57,999 nucleotides of DNA, taken from NCBI GenBank assembly GCA_902519215.1, contig CABYIX010000007.1, forward strand, positions 1 through 57,999. Direction: 5' to 3'. Under the pieces are notes generated by a model. That model ran no database searches. It was not told where the DNA came from and was given only the letters and a program-made list of their open reading frames with translations. Shown here piece after piece: positions 43,548-52,142 of this stretch. Within the stretch, counting starts at the first letter, position 1. Every line of letters starts with the position of its first letter. This stretch comes from an uncultured Candidatus Actinomarina sp. GTDB lineage: Bacteria > Actinomycetota > Acidimicrobiia > Actinomarinales > Actinomarinaceae. Made by a program: the position numbers and the translations under genes.

Positions 43548-44588
43548 TTAAATACAACTTTTTATAAATTTAATTGTATCAATATCTAAAGGAATGGAAA
43601 TCGATAACTCTGTAACATTACAAGACTTCCAATCTTCTAATTTTTCCTTTATTCTCTCCTTGGAGCCAACAAGAGTTAAATCATCCAATAATTCATTAGG
43701 GAATATTGACTCTGCTTCAGCTTTTTCACCTTTTAAATATAATTCTTGAATTTGCTCTGCAAGATCTTCGTAACCATATTCACACATTAAATTAAAATAA
43801 AAGTTTTTATCTTTCGCTCCCATCCCTCCAACATAAAGTGTGTAGTTGTTTCTTGCTGGTGCAAGATAAGCATCCCTTTCGGATTCTTCGCAAATTTTTG
43901 CAAATACAGGAGCTGAGATATTAAATGTTTCTTTTTTATTTGGATTACCAGATTTTTTAAATCCCTTATCTAAAAACTGATTAAAAAACTTATCTCCAAG
44001 AGTGGGTGAATACATAAATGGTAGCCAACCATCAGCAATTTCAGCAGTAAGTTCAATATTCTTTGGTCCTATTGCTGCAAGATATATTGGAATATCATTT
44101 CTTAATGGTTCCTCAATTAGCTTTAATGGTTTACCTAAACCAGAAGCATCATCACCTTTATACGGTAAATTAAAATACTCACCTTCAAAAGAAGTTTTAC
44201 CATCCCGGTTTAGAATATCTCTGAGTATTTGTACGTACTCCCTAGTCTTTTTTAAAGGTTTTCCATAAGCTACTCCATGCCAACCTTCAACTACTTGTGG
44301 ACCCGATACTCCAACTCCAAGTCTAAATCTCCCCCCAGAAAGTTTATCAATTGTTGCTGCAGTCATAGCTGTCATAGCTGGAGTTCTTCCAGGAATCTGC
44401 ATTATTCCAGAACCTAATTTTATATTATTTGTAAGAGCTGCAAAAAAAGAAAGTGGAGTTACAGCATCATACCCATAAGCTTCTGCTGTCCAAATACAAG
44501 ATATGCCCAATTCATCTAATTCTTTTATGAGGCCTTTTTCAGATGAAATATGTGGTCCAAAATAACCTACATTTACACTAATTTCCAT
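43548..44588 (-). CDS. LLM-class F420-dependent oxidoreductase
   Basis: 346 residues, luciferase-like TIM barrel. Segments: LDELGISCIWTAEAYGYDA, 'IKLGSGIMQIPGRTPAMTAM', 'LSGGRFRLGVGVSGPQVVEGWHG', and 'IPIYLAAIGPKNIELTAEIADGWLP'. These match the F420-dependent LLM subfamily of actinobacteria (G/S-xG in LGVGVSGP). The substrate is unknown. It forms one transcript with the flavin reductase downstream. Confidence 0.9.
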   Translation of the reverse strand: MEISVNVGYFGPHISSEKGLIKELDELGISCIWTAEAYGYDAVTPLSFFAALTNNIKLGSGIMQIPGRTPAMTAMTAATIDKLSGGRFRLGVGVSGPQVVEGWHGVAYGKPLKKTREYVQILRDILNRDGKTSFEGEYFNLPYKGDDASGLGKPLKLIEEPLRNDIPIYLAAIGPKNIELTAEIADGWLPFMYSPTLGDKFFNQFLDKGFKKSGNPNKKETFNISAPVFAKICEESERDAYLAPARNNYTLYVGGMGAKDKNFYFNLMCEYGYEDLAEQIQELYLKGEKAEAESIFPNELLDDLTLVGSKERIKEKLEDWKSCNVTELSISIPLDIDTIKFIKSCI

Positions 44589-44600
44589 AATCTAAGAATA

Positions 44601-45113
44601 CTATATATTTATTTCAATGAATTCATCATGAGTTATCAAACCATGCATATTGATATCATGTATTTCGTGAGGAATGTATTCAATTAAATGATTTCTGTCA
44701 GTAACTCCTAAAAATATCGAATCTGGAAATTTAGAAAGAAACTGATCGTATATACCACCACCTCTGCCAAGTCTTCTACCGTTAATGTCAAACCCTATTC
44801 CAGGTACTAAAAAAATATCTGCTCTGTCTATAATTTTTAAATTTTTTGGTTGATAAACATTATATTTATTTATTTCTAAGGGCTCTTCATATTTGCATAT
44901 TTTTGTTTCTTCATTAACAACACAGGTTGTAGTTAGTAGAGAGTGTGTGGATAAGTAGTCATTTATATTAATTTCATTTTGAATTGGAATATATGTGCAT
45001 ACGATTTTATTTTTTATAATGTCATTTAACTTAGTTAAAACTGTGGGGTCGTACTCAGAACTGACCATTGAGATAGCTTTTAGTTTCAATCTTAATTCTA
45101 TTTTTTCTAACAT
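44601..45113 (-). CDS. 5-formyltetrahydrofolate cyclo-ligase
   Basis: 170 residues. The ATP/folate motif LGRGGGIYDQFL and 'DIFLVPGIGFDINGRRLGRG' are diagnostic of MTHFS. 'FLGVTDRNHLIEYIPHEIHDINMHGLITHD' forms the conserved C-terminal core. It converts 5-formyl-THF to 5,10-methenyl-THF with ATP. It diverges from the acyltransferase and stands 12 bases from the LLM gene. Confidence 0.92.
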   Translation of the reverse strand: MLEKIELRLKLKAISMVSSEYDPTVLTKLNDIIKNKIVCTYIPIQNEININDYLSTHSLLTTTCVVNEETKICKYEEPLEINKYNVYQPKNLKIIDRADIFLVPGIGFDINGRRLGRGGGIYDQFLSKFPDSIFLGVTDRNHLIEYIPHEIHDINMHGLITHDEFIEINI

Positions 45114-45151
45114 AATTTATTATGTAAATGATTCTACATTACACTTACACC

Positions 45152-45883
45152 ATGTTGAAGAACAAATTATTAACCTGGTTCAATCTACTAATCATGGGCA
45201 TTTACACAATTCCTGTTGCATATTCAATTTGGTTTGTGGGACTATTTAATAGATTTACGAAAATTAAATACTACATAGCTCAATCCTGGACAGTTCCATG
45301 GATGTGGGCAGCAAGATCAAAGGTAACATTAGTAAAAAATTATGACTATAAAAAGAACCAGCCTTATGTTGTAATATCAAATCATTTATCAAATTTAGAC
45401 CCTATGATGCAATTTAAATACTTAAAAATAAAATGGGTATTTATGGCTAAAAAAGAAGTTTATAAATTGCCTTTCTTTCGCACTGCTGCAAAATCATTTA
45501 ATTTCATAAAAGTCGACAGATCTGATAAGAATGATCGACAGAGTATAAATGAACAAGCAAAAACACTTTTTAAAAATGGTTGGTCTATTATGGTATACCC
45601 ACAAGGAACAAGAGCTAAAGTTGATAACTTTTTACCATTTAAAAGTGGTGCATTTCACATAGCTTTAGATAATAATATTCCAATACTCCCAGTTGTAATT
45701 GCTGGTACTGGAGATATTTGGCCAAGAGGTAGTAAGTTTATGAAAAGTGGTAAAGCAATTATTAATACTTTAGAACCAATAGATATTTCAAAATATTCTA
45801 AAGACAACATAGATCAGCTGGTTTTAGATACCCAAGAAAAAATGAAAAGCGTTTATAAAGAATTAACTGCATCTATAAAATAA
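45152..45883 (+). CDS. 1-acyl-sn-glycerol-3-phosphate acyltransferase (PlsC family)
   Basis: 243 residues from ATG at 45152. The upstream ATG at 45128 would add 8 residues. An N-terminal hydrophobic helix (about 10-30) is followed by motif I SNHLSNLD (His78, Asp83), motif II with 'FNFIKVDRSDKND', motif III 'YPQGTRAK' and 'GAFHIALDNNIPILPV'. It acylates lysophosphatidic acid in membrane lipid synthesis. It is followed by a DUF2179 membrane protein after 21 bases. Confidence 0.9.
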   Translation: MLKNKLLTWFNLLIMGIYTIPVAYSIWFVGLFNRFTKIKYYIAQSWTVPWMWAARSKVTLVKNYDYKKNQPYVVISNHLSNLDPMMQFKYLKIKWVFMAKKEVYKLPFFRTAAKSFNFIKVDRSDKNDRQSINEQAKTLFKNGWSIMVYPQGTRAKVDNFLPFKSGAFHIALDNNIPILPVVIAGTGDIWPRGSKFMKSGKAIINTLEPIDISKYSKDNIDQLVLDTQEKMKSVYKELTASIK

Positions 45884-45904
45884 TTTAAAATCTACAATAC
45901 AAAT

Positions 45905-46420
45905 ATGGACATCATATTAGGAGCAGTTTTAATCTTTTCTTTAAGATTAATAGATCAAACACTTGGTACATTAAGACTACTTTATGTAAACAAAGGTAAA
46001 CCTGGATTAGCTGGAATATTAGGATTCGTCGAATCTGCAATTTGGGTAGTGGCTATTTCAAGAGTAATACAAGATTTAAATGATCCATTATTAATTATTG
46101 GATACGCTTTAGGGTTTGCTATGGGAACAATTGTTGGTTCTTATATAGAATCAACAATTGCAATAGGTGATGTAGTTATAAGAATTTTTTCATCTAAAGA
46201 TGACCAAGAAGATCTACTACCTAATGCACTTAGAGAAGCTGGTTTTGGAGTTACAATTATTAATGGTAAGGGTATGGAAGGAGAAGTTACTATTGCTTGG
46301 TGCGTAACACCAAGGAAAAAACTTAGAACTGTTCTAAAAATAGTAGAAGAAATAAGCCCTGAAGCCTACGTAACGACTGAACCTACAAGTCCTACAAAAT
46401 TAACTGGAAATAGAAAGTAG
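45905..46420 (+). CDS. DUF2179/DUF5698 (UPF0316) membrane protein
   Basis: 171 residues. Three hydrophobic helices lie in the first about 90 residues (IILGAVLIFSLRLID; LAGILGFVESAIWVVAISRV; IIGYALGFAMGTIVGSYIES). A C-terminal DUF2179 domain ('GFGVTIINGKGMEGEVTIAWCVTPRKKL') follows. Function unknown. It is probably co-transcribed with the acyltransferase. Confidence 0.88.
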   Translation: MDIILGAVLIFSLRLIDQTLGTLRLLYVNKGKPGLAGILGFVESAIWVVAISRVIQDLNDPLLIIGYALGFAMGTIVGSYIESTIAIGDVVIRIFSSKDDQEDLLPNALREAGFGVTIINGKGMEGEVTIAWCVTPRKKLRTVLKIVEEISPEAYVTTEPTSPTKLTGNRK

Positions 46421-46421
46421 T

Positions 46422-48728
46422 TTAGAGACCTTTTTCAAACTCATCTTCAAAAGAAACCCTTTTCCTATTTGAAGACTTGTTATTATTTTCAGGTTTTTTA
46501 CCACTTCTATTATTTCTGTTTCCATTTCGTGGTCTTGAAGGTTTTCTGTCTCCAGATTTACCTTTACTCTCCCCTACGGCTTCTTCAGGAATATCAAGAT
46601 CTTCTACCGGGGACAAACTAACTTTTCCATTCTCTATAGAATCAACTTTTACTTTTATTTTGTCACCATTTTTTACAACAGCTTCAGTATTATTAATTCT
46701 TTTAGATGAATGAAATTTAGAGACATGTAATAATCCATCTCGACCTGGTAGGATATTTACAAAAGCACCATATGTTGCAACACTTACGACTTCTCCGTCA
46801 TATTCTGCTCCAACTTCTGCTTCAGGTGGATCAATAATTAACATAACCATTTCTTTACCTGCAGTAATAGCATCTTCTTCAGTAGAACCGAGTGTTAAAA
46901 TACCATCATCATCTATTTCAACTGAACAGCCAGTTTCTTCTTCAATTTTTCTGATATTTTTACCCTTAGGACCAATAACTTCTCCTATTTTATCTTTTGG
47001 AAGCTCAATAGTTTCTAATCTAGGTGCATTACCAGATAAACTTTCAGCCGGTTCAGAAATTGTATCTTCCATTATGTCAAGAATATGATGTCTAGCATCC
47101 ATTGCTTGATTTAGTGCACCTCTTAAAACATCAGAAGGTAGTCCTTCAATCTTCATATCAAGTTGTAATGCAGTTATTACATTTCTTGTACCAGCAACCT
47201 TAAAATCCATATCTCCAAGAGCATCTTCAGCTCCAAGAATGTCTGTAAGCGTAACATATTTATCATCTTTAGAAATTAAGCCCATTGCGATACCCGCTAC
47301 ATGTTCTCTAATTGGCACTCCAGCTGCCATTAGTGAAAGACTGGATGCACAAACCGAGGCTTGAGATGTTGAACCATTAGATGATATAGCTTCACTAACT
47401 ACTCTAATAGTGTAAGGAAAGTCAATCTTTGGTGGTATAACTGGAACTAGAGCTTTTTCTGCTAAAGCACCATGACCAATTTCTCTTCTCTTTGGACCCC
47501 TCATAGGATAAGCTTCACCTGTTGAATAAGGTGGGAAGTTGTAATGATGCATGTATCTTTTAGAAGTTACTGTATCAATAGTATCTAACATTTGTTCTAA
47601 CCTTGACATACCAAGGGTAGTTACATTGAGTACCTGAGTTTCTCCTCTTAAAAACAAGGAAGACCCATGCACAGTAGGCAGTAAATCAATCTCAGATGAA
47701 ATATTCCTAATGTCTGTTGGGGTACGACCATCTAGCCTTGGACCACCTGTTAAAACTCTATTTCGAACAGTAGATTTTACTAAAGATTTAAAAGCTAGTT
47801 TTATTGCTTTTGTATTATCTATTTCGTCATCTAGAAACTTTTCAATTACTTCTTCTTGTAATTCACTCTGCTTTTCACTTCTTTCAGATCTATCAGTTAA
47901 AGCAGTTATAGAATCTACTTTGTCAGAATATTCATCTGTAATTTTAGTTTTAAGCTCTTCTGAATAATCTTCAACAATAGGCCAATCTACTACAGGAATA
48001 TCTCTTTTACTAACAAGCTCTTTTTGAGCTTCAATTAATTTTGCAATATATTCTTTTGATAAATCTATACCATCAGCAACTATAGATTCAGAAGGTGCTG
48101 TACTTCCGTTATCAATTTTTTCAAATGCATCATCGCTGGCACCAGCTTCGACCATTACAATATCAACTTCACCGTTGCTATTTAAACTTCCAGCTACAAC
48201 CATGTCAAAAACTGACTCTTCTATTTCAGTGTTAGTTGCTTGAACTACCCAATTGTCATTAATTAAAGACATTCTCACTGCGCCTACTGCGGATTCGAGT
48301 GGAACACCTGCAAGTTGTAATCCTAATGAAGCAGCATTAAGTGCTAGAATATCATATTCATTTTCATTATCTACGCTTAAAACTGTTGCGATTATTTGTG
48401 TTTCACATCTAAATCCATCTTTAAATGACGGACGAAGTGGTCTATCTATTAACCTACAAGCTAAAATTGCTTTTTCGGTTTGTCTTCCTTCTCTTCTAAA
48501 GAATCCACCAGGTATTTTTCCTGCTGAGTACATTCTTTCTTCTACATCAACCGTTAAGGGAAAGAAATCAATTCCATCTCTTACTGTTTTATTAGCAACT
48601 GTAGTTACTAATACATTTGTTTCTCCCGAAGTAACAACAACTGAACCTGGAGCTTGTAAAGCTAGTTTTCCAGTTTCAAATGCTATTTCAGAATTACCAA
48701 TACTTACTTTTACATTGTCTATTGACAT
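46422..48728 (-). CDS. pnp: Polyribonucleotide nucleotidyltransferase
   Basis: 768 residues. Two RNase PH domains (KIPGGFFRREGRQTEKAILA early; 'GEAYPMRGPKRREIGHGALAEKAL' in the second), a KH domain 'EVIGPKGKNIRKIEEETG' and an S1 domain 'YDGEVVSVATYGAFVNILPG'. It ends in a basic, Asn/Arg-rich tail (RPRNGNRNNRSGKK). It phosphorolytically degrades RNA. It lies downstream of rpsO; a hairpin sits between them, as in other bacteria. Confidence 0.97.
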   Translation of the reverse strand: MSIDNVKVSIGNSEIAFETGKLALQAPGSVVVTSGETNVLVTTVANKTVRDGIDFFPLTVDVEERMYSAGKIPGGFFRREGRQTEKAILACRLIDRPLRPSFKDGFRCETQIIATVLSVDNENEYDILALNAASLGLQLAGVPLESAVGAVRMSLINDNWVVQATNTEIEESVFDMVVAGSLNSNGEVDIVMVEAGASDDAFEKIDNGSTAPSESIVADGIDLSKEYIAKLIEAQKELVSKRDIPVVDWPIVEDYSEELKTKITDEYSDKVDSITALTDRSERSEKQSELQEEVIEKFLDDEIDNTKAIKLAFKSLVKSTVRNRVLTGGPRLDGRTPTDIRNISSEIDLLPTVHGSSLFLRGETQVLNVTTLGMSRLEQMLDTIDTVTSKRYMHHYNFPPYSTGEAYPMRGPKRREIGHGALAEKALVPVIPPKIDFPYTIRVVSEAISSNGSTSQASVCASSLSLMAAGVPIREHVAGIAMGLISKDDKYVTLTDILGAEDALGDMDFKVAGTRNVITALQLDMKIEGLPSDVLRGALNQAMDARHHILDIMEDTISEPAESLSGNAPRLETIELPKDKIGEVIGPKGKNIRKIEEETGCSVEIDDDGILTLGSTEEDAITAGKEMVMLIIDPPEAEVGAEYDGEVVSVATYGAFVNILPGRDGLLHVSKFHSSKRINNTEAVVKNGDKIKVKVDSIENGKVSLSPVEDLDIPEEAVGESKGKSGDRKPSRPRNGNRNNRSGKKPENNNKSSNRKRVSFEDEFEKGL

Positions 48729-48752
48729 ATAACCTCTTTCGTGACCAAGGCT

Positions 48753-48789
48753 ATTAATTGTCAGCTTTCAACAAAAGCTCTCAATTAAT
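48753..48789 (-). other. rpsO-pnp intergenic hairpin (processing/autoregulation site candidate)
   Basis: ATTAATTG (48753-48760) pairs with CAATTAAT (48782-48789), and inside AGCTTT (48763-48768) pairs with AAAGCT (48774-48779), with a 2x2 internal loop and loop CAACA. There is no U-tract, so it is not an intrinsic terminator. In E. coli the equivalent stem is cut by RNase III and used by PNPase to control itself. The position and shape suit that role. Confidence 0.65.
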
Positions 48790-48806
48790 AACTCGAGATC
48801 AAATAA

Positions 48807-49064
48807 TTATCTTCTTAAACCAAGCTTCTCTATAATATCACGATATCGTTGAACATCTTGATTTTGTAAATATTGAAGTTGTCTTCTTCTCTTACCAACC
48901 AACATTAAAAGACCTCTTCTGGTGTGGTGGTCTTTCTTATGTGTTTTCAAATGTTCAGTCAGGTGTTCAATTCTATTGCTAAGTAAAGCGACTTGTACTT
49001 CAGCAGAACCAGTATCGCTTTCTGACTTACCGTATTCTTTTATAATTTCTTGATTACTTTTCAT
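48807..49064 (-). CDS. rpsO: 30S ribosomal protein S15
   Basis: 85 residues. The typical four-helix S15 sequence has [17 protein letters not shown], '[20 protein letters not shown]' and '[11 protein letters not shown]'. It binds 16S rRNA helix 22 and nucleates the platform. It is followed by pnp in the standard bacterial order. Confidence 0.98.
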   Translation of the reverse strand: MKSNQEIIKEYGKSESDTGSAEVQVALLSNRIEHLTEHLKTHKKDHHTRRGLLMLVGKRRRQLQYLQNQDVQRYRDIIEKLGLRR

Positions 49065-49102
49065 TCGAGATAATAATAGTACTTCGTATATCTAATGTGA
49101 GA

Positions 49103-49996
49103 TTATTTATTTTTAATTGACTTTATATCAATTGAAATTTGGTTCTTTAACTCTTCTATATTATCAAATTTTATTTCATCTCTGATGAAAGAGACGAATT
49201 TGACTTCTAAAAATGATCCATAGATGTCCTCATCAAAGTCTAATATATGTACTTCATAACTTAATTTTAAGTCGTTAGATACGGTTGGTCTGTTCCCAAT
49301 ATTCATTACACCTTTGTATGTTTTATCATCTTTTGTTACATCTACTTCATAAACTCCAAATTTCGGTGTTACTAAGTTTACGTCTACATTGATATTTGCT
49401 GTCGGAAACCCAATTTTATGACCCATACGATTTCCATGTTCTACCTTACCTTTTAATTTAAATGAATATCCTAAATATTGATTAGCTAACTCTAGTTTAC
49501 CTTCATTGATAGTAGATTTTATTAATGTTGAAGAGATTTTTAAATCATTGACAATATAATCATTTAAAACGTGAACATTTGTATTACCAAAATATTTAAT
49601 TAAAAAATTAACATCCCCTTCCCTGTTTTTTCCAAATTTAAAATCTTTTCCAACAACTATTGATTTGGTATTTAATTTATTATTTAGAATATTGCAAAAA
49701 TCTTCAGGATTTAAATCTTTAACATCCTCGAAATTTAAAAATATTATACTTTCAGGGCTGAGTCTGCTTAGAATATCTACCTTCATATCTTTTGTAGATA
49801 ATAACTTATGCATGTTATTGAAAAATTTTTTTGGTACTGGATCAAATGTCAATATTTGGAATTTAGAACTTATAGATTTAGCCATATTAACAAGAGCTTG
49901 ATGTCCTAAATGAACTCCATCAAAAGCACCGATACAAGTTACATCTGGCTTAGCTTCTAGAACTTCATTAATATTTAAATTATCGTATACGTTCAT
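49103..49996 (-). CDS. ribF: Bifunctional riboflavin kinase/FAD synthetase
   Basis: 297 residues. The N-terminal FAD synthetase domain has CIGAFDGVHLGHQALV (usual GxFDGVHxGHxxL) and 'VVGKDFKFGKNREGD'. The C-terminal riboflavin kinase domain has KVEHGNRMGHKIGFPTANI. It makes FMN and FAD, required by many oxidoreductases in the window. It overlaps truB by 4 bases. Confidence 0.95.
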   Translation of the reverse strand: MNVYDNLNINEVLEAKPDVTCIGAFDGVHLGHQALVNMAKSISSKFQILTFDPVPKKFFNNMHKLLSTKDMKVDILSRLSPESIIFLNFEDVKDLNPEDFCNILNNKLNTKSIVVGKDFKFGKNREGDVNFLIKYFGNTNVHVLNDYIVNDLKISSTLIKSTINEGKLELANQYLGYSFKLKGKVEHGNRMGHKIGFPTANINVDVNLVTPKFGVYEVDVTKDDKTYKGVMNIGNRPTVSNDLKLSYEVHILDFDEDIYGSFLEVKFVSFIRDEIKFDNIEELKNQISIDIKSIKNK

Positions 49997-50868
49997 ACAA
50001 TAACTTTATCTGGTTTAAAATATTTTTCATTAAAAGGTTGGTACACAGCCTTAATCTGATTATCAATAACAATAAGATGTTTATTACTTGTTTTAAAGTA
50101 TTTCTTCTCAAGCAGTTGACCATTACGGATATGATTTTCTTGATTAATGCCTAAAACAACTGACGGTAGATCTAATACTTCTGACCAATTTAGAGCTTGA
50201 ACTGGATCTGAGGATTTTAAATTTTCAACATTTGTGATTAAATTTTTGTTTGTAGAATTCAAATTTCCTACAGCAGTTCTGTTTAATTCTTTAACAATAG
50301 CTTTTGTATCTAGATATTGACCCATATCATTAACTATGCTTCTAATGTAAGTGCCTTTAGAAACTGTTATGTCAAACTCTACAGTCTCATTATTTAGTGC
50401 TATTAAATTTGTGTTATACACAGTAATTTTTCTTTTAGGAATTTCTACTTTGACATTTTGTCTTGCATACTTATAAAGTCTTTTTCCTTTTACTTTAATA
50501 GCTGAATAGATTGGTGGGGTTTGGATTGAGTCACCAATTAAAGAACTAAGAAACTTTTCAATTTCATTTTCATATGTATCTGCATTAATATTATCTACTT
50601 TTTCATAATCTGAATCTACATCTAATGTGTCTGATGTATAACCTAGTAATGCTTTTACATAATATGTTTTATTTGTATTATCAATATAATCAAATAACTT
50701 TGTAAAACTATTTGTAGCAATTAGCATTAAACCTTCTGCATTTGGATCAAGCGTACCTGAATGTCCAACTTTTTTAAATTTATAAGTTTTTTTAAATTTT
50801 GTACAAAGATCTTGAGAAGTCCAAGATTTTGGTTTTTGAATTAGATAAAAATTAGAGTTGAGATTCAA
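49993..50868 (-). CDS. truB: tRNA pseudouridine55 synthase TruB
   Basis: 291 residues. The catalytic motif is VGHSGTLDPNAEGLM, with the conserved Asp in 'TLDPNA'. 'PPIYSAIKVKGKRLYKYAR' and 'SKGTYIRSIVNDMG' are family motifs. It makes Psi55 in the T loop. It overlaps nrnA upstream by 17 bases and ribF downstream by 4. Confidence 0.95.
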   Translation of the reverse strand: MNLNSNFYLIQKPKSWTSQDLCTKFKKTYKFKKVGHSGTLDPNAEGLMLIATNSFTKLFDYIDNTNKTYYVKALLGYTSDTLDVDSDYEKVDNINADTYENEIEKFLSSLIGDSIQTPPIYSAIKVKGKRLYKYARQNVKVEIPKRKITVYNTNLIALNNETVEFDITVSKGTYIRSIVNDMGQYLDTKAIVKELNRTAVGNLNSTNKNLITNVENLKSSDPVQALNWSEVLDLPSVVLGINQENHIRNGQLLEKKYFKTSNKHLIVIDNQIKAVYQPFNEKYFKPDKVIV

Positions 50869-51793
50869 TTGCTTTTTTTACTTGGTCAATAACATCTTTC
50901 ATGTCATAAGTTGTAGAAAATCCTGAGGCTGCTTTATGCCCACCACCACCAAATATTGATGCTATTAATTGAACATCAATATTATTTCTAGATCTTAAAC
51001 TTCCCTTAAATGATTTATCTGGTTGTTCTTTAAGTAGAAGTGCTATGTTAGATTCTTTAACTAATCTAATTGAATCAATAAGAAAATCTACTTCAGATTC
51101 TTCAATATTATATGTATTATAATCTTCTTGAAGAACGTAAGAAAATACTAGTGAATGATCTGTAAATAACTCAATTCTTTTTATTATTTCACTCTGAAGT
51201 TTCATTGCATTAAATGAGATTGATCCGTAAATATTTTCACTAATTTTTGTTAGCTCAGCTCCTGAATTCATAAGTTCTGCTGCAATATTAAAAACTTCTG
51301 AGTCTGTATTTGAATACTGGAATCTTCCAGTGTCAGTAATTAATCCCGTCATTAAACAATTAGCTACATCTTGAGATATTTGGTAATTAAACTTTTTTAT
51401 CTCTCTAAATAGGACTTGAGTTGTACTTGCGGCCGTAGGATCAATAATTTGAATATCGCCAAATGAAGGATCAATATGATGATCAACTACTACAACTTCT
51501 GTTGCTGAATGAGACAATGATTCTAATTTTCCTAGTCGTTGCGGATTCCCACAATCAAAAACATACACTTTATCATAATGTTCTTTCGGCTCTCGGGTAA
51601 TTAGGTCAAGAGGTAGATGATTTAAATTAGAAGGTAGGTTTTCTTTAATATCAAAACATACGTCAGCATCATAATCTAGTTCATTCAAAATAATTTTAAA
51701 AGCAAGCGCAGCACCTAATGCATCGCCATCTGGATTTATATGTCCAGTTATTAATATTGACTTATTTTCAAGATTTTTAAATAGTTCACTCAT
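50852..51793 (-). CDS. nrnA: DHH-family oligoribonuclease / pAp phosphatase NrnA
   Basis: 313 residues. DHH motifs: TGHINPDGDALGAALAF, 'VVVDHHIDPSFG', and the C-terminal DHHA1 glycine-rich 'ASIFGGGGHKAASGF'. NrnA-type enzymes degrade nanoRNA and pAp with Mn. It overlaps rbfA by 8 bases, in the conserved infB-rbfA-nrnA-truB-ribF order. Confidence 0.93.
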   Translation of the reverse strand: MSELFKNLENKSILITGHINPDGDALGAALAFKIILNELDYDADVCFDIKENLPSNLNHLPLDLITREPKEHYDKVYVFDCGNPQRLGKLESLSHSATEVVVVDHHIDPSFGDIQIIDPTAASTTQVLFREIKKFNYQISQDVANCLMTGLITDTGRFQYSNTDSEVFNIAAELMNSGAELTKISENIYGSISFNAMKLQSEIIKRIELFTDHSLVFSYVLQEDYNTYNIEESEVDFLIDSIRLVKESNIALLLKEQPDKSFKGSLRSRNNIDVQLIASIFGGGGHKAASGFSTTYDMKDVIDQVKKAIESQL

Positions 51794-52136
51794 CAGAATT
51801 CACTTTCTGTATTAGTTCATTTATTCTAGAAACGTTATTTAAAGTATTGTCGATTTCAAAAATTAATTTGGGGACATTTCTTGTAGTCATTTCTCTACTG
51901 AGTATTTTCTGTATTTTTGTTCTATTTTTTTCGAGTGAATTTTTTAAACTACCTTTATTTTCTTCTAGTGTGGATACAAAAATAATACTTTTCTTTAAAT
52001 CGGGAGAAGTTGATACATGAGTAACTGTAGCTTTGTTTAATAATGGATCTGAGTTCCTTAATAAAGCTTTTGATACAATTTGGTGAATTAGTGGATTAAT
52101 TCTGTTAATTCTTCCACCACGTTTTTGTTCGCTCAT
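51786..52136 (-). CDS. rbfA: Ribosome-binding factor A
   Basis: 116 residues. A KH-like fold with GGRINRINPLIHQIVSKALL at the start and 'TVTHVSTSPDLKKSIIFVS' in the core. It helps 30S maturation. It starts 6 bases after the infB stop. Confidence 0.92.
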   Translation of the reverse strand: MSEQKRGGRINRINPLIHQIVSKALLRNSDPLLNKATVTHVSTSPDLKKSIIFVSTLEENKGSLKNSLEKNRTKIQKILSREMTTRNVPKLIFEIDNTLNNVSRINELIQKVNSDE

Positions 52137-52142
52137 TTTAAA

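Noticed and set aside
48253-48732. 159-codon plus-strand ORF opposite pnp
   Set aside because: Low-complexity Ser-rich reading opposite a strongly conserved gene; shadow.
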